Positions 63,204 through 64,000 of a DNA stretch of 64,000 nucleotides are shown here, in pieces; positions within the stretch are counted from its first letter, which is position 1, and each line of letters begins with the position of its first letter. This stretch comes from Sporomusa termitida. Lineage in GTDB: Bacteria > Bacillota > Negativicutes > Sporomusales > Sporomusaceae. The position numbers and the translations under genes were made by a program. The notes below the pieces were generated by a model. That model saw nothing but the letters and a program-made list of their open reading frames with translations. It was not told the origin of the DNA and did not search any database. The stretch is taken from the NCBI RefSeq assembly GCF_007641255.1, contig NZ_CP036259.1, positions 4,652,501 to 4,716,500 on the forward strand, given 5' to 3'.

Positions 63204-64000
63204 TCATCCAGTATTTTTTTGCAAACACCTTTGTAATGTACTGGGGCAAACTCCGGTGCGCTTCTTAAAAACCTTACTGAAGTAATAGGGATCAGTGTAA
63301 CCTACGTAAGCAGATATCTTTGCCACTGAACAGCCTGTGTTGCACAGCAATTGCCGCGCATGGCTGATCCGCTGTTCAATCAGATATTCATTCGGGCTTA
63401 TATCGGCATGTTTCTGAAATAGATAGGCAAGCTGCTTACTGTTCAAACCATACTGCGCAGCCAGGTCGGGCATCGTCAAGGGTTCCATAAAATGAGCATT
63501 CATATACTCCATCACCTGTTCCACCAGCCCCCGGCTGCTTTCATTCTGCCGATTGCTGTAACAATTCAGCACCTCGTCTATAATCGCAAAAAACAACGTT
63601 TTTGTCCGCAGAGCCTGCAGACTTCCCGGCACAATACTGGTATGGTAAAATTTTTGCAATAAATCGTTGATACGGGGGGTATACCCCGGTTCCAGTTCAT
63701 AATGAGATGCTGCGTAGGAAAACAGGCTCTTGTCGTTGTCGGCAATTCTATAGTGAACTAGTATAAATTCCCACTCGCCTTCTCCTACAACCTCTTTATC
63801 CAGTGTCATACTGGGCCCTGCGTGAAAAACCCGGCCGGGCTCCATCTCATAGGTTACACCATCAAAAGTCATCCTCGCCCTGCCGCGAAGGGGAAAAACA
63901 AGCCCTGAGGCCGGTGCAGTGTATTGACCCAGCTGCTTTCTCCCCGGTTCGATCACACTTCTATGGGCGTCATGAATATCAAAGGCTATCCGGGAAAAAT
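63204..64000 (-). CDS. AraC-family regulator, 5' end cut by window
   Basis: The frame is open to the window edge (a GTG at 63956 is only an internal codon; the sequence upstream reads RIAFDIHDAHRSVIEPGRKQLGQY without a stop). N-terminal cupin-like sensor region (GLVFPLRGRARMTFDGVTYEMEPG), then the two HTH motifs of AraC at the C-terminus (MPDLAAQYGLNSKQLAYLFQKHADISPNEYLIEQRISHA and VAKISAYVGYTDPYYFSKVFKKRTGVCPS). It precedes the siderophore transport operon and probably activates it when the siderophore is present. Confidence 0.92.
   Translation of the reverse strand, partial: FSRIAFDIHDAHRSVIEPGRKQLGQYTAPASGLVFPLRGRARMTFDGVTYEMEPGRVFHAGPSMTLDKEVVGEGEWEFILVHYRIADNDKSLFSYAASHYELEPGYTPRINDLLQKFYHTSIVPGSLQALRTKTLFFAIIDEVLNCYSNRQNESSRGLVEQVMEYMNAHFMEPLTMPDLAAQYGLNSKQLAYLFQKHADISPNEYLIEQRISHARQLLCNTGCSVAKISAYVGYTDPYYFSKVFKKRTGVCPSTLQRCLQKNTG

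Overview
The window looks like chromosome of a spore-forming diderm Firmicute (class Negativicutes, probably Sporomusaceae). The evidence is a mix of Firmicute regulation (T-box leader, FMN riboswitch, strong AGGAGG ribosome binding sites, low-GC style sigma-A promoters, a tiny Gly-rich YjcZ-like protein typical of sporeformers) with outer-membrane machinery: a TonB-dependent receptor, ExbB/ExbD/TonB, a TolC-family protein and two RND efflux systems. I inferred this from gene content only; no rRNA is present.

Layout. 1-4 kb: 5' end of an amidase-like gene, a MerR regulator with a 4Fe-4S DUF362 protein, and an orphan LivK-type binding lipoprotein. 4.2-8.3 kb: TonB-dependent siderophore receptor, DUF3649 protein and PepSY membrane protein (iron uptake). 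8.4-16 kb: FAH-family hydrolase, LysE exporter, a broken MFS transporter, a NimA-like flavoprotein preceded by a possible structured RNA, a CsoR copper-type regulator with its operator, a MarR-nitroreductase pair and a branched-chain aminotransferase. 16-27 kb: two RND efflux operons, each with its own TetR regulator, separated by ribB with an FMN riboswitch. 27-36 kb: EamA exporter with a PLP aminotransferase, DNA alkylation repair protein, M24 peptidase, LysR regulator, a T-box-controlled YkvI-family transporter, a 36-residue microprotein and a secreted Arg/His/Glu-rich protein.

36.5-47.9 kb: an AT-rich integrative element of about 11.4 kb inserted in the anticodon region of a tRNA-Arg(CCU) gene. 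It is bounded by 45-bp identical direct repeats that are the start of longer, diverged repeats which also duplicate the tRNA promoter. It carries a tyrosine recombinase and what looks like a defence cargo: KAP-family P-loop NTPase with membrane helices, a small PD-(D/E)XK-like protein (frameshifted), an HNH-like protein, a DUF4062 protein, a SIR2-like protein (frameshifted), an unrecognised 176-residue protein and a calcineurin-like phosphoesterase with an unrecognised N-terminal half. This is the most interesting part of the window.

48-64 kb: CNNM/CorC membrane protein, a frameshifted ACT-domain gene, then an iron region: SbmA/YddA-like ABC transporter, PepSY protein, a secreted TonB-C-like protein, TolC-family protein, exbB-exbD-tonB, and an AraC-controlled FecBCD/E-type siderophore ABC transporter. 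Four Fur-box-like 19-mers (52384, 54075, 55685, 57183) tie these units into one iron-starvation response. The receptor brings ferri-siderophore across the outer membrane using ExbBD-TonB energy, the binding lipoprotein and ABC transporter finish import, and the PepSY proteins may help release or reduce iron.

Four genes (MFS, PD-(D/E)XK-like, SIR2-like, ACT) are each broken by what looks like a single-base indel, which is either decay or base-calling error.
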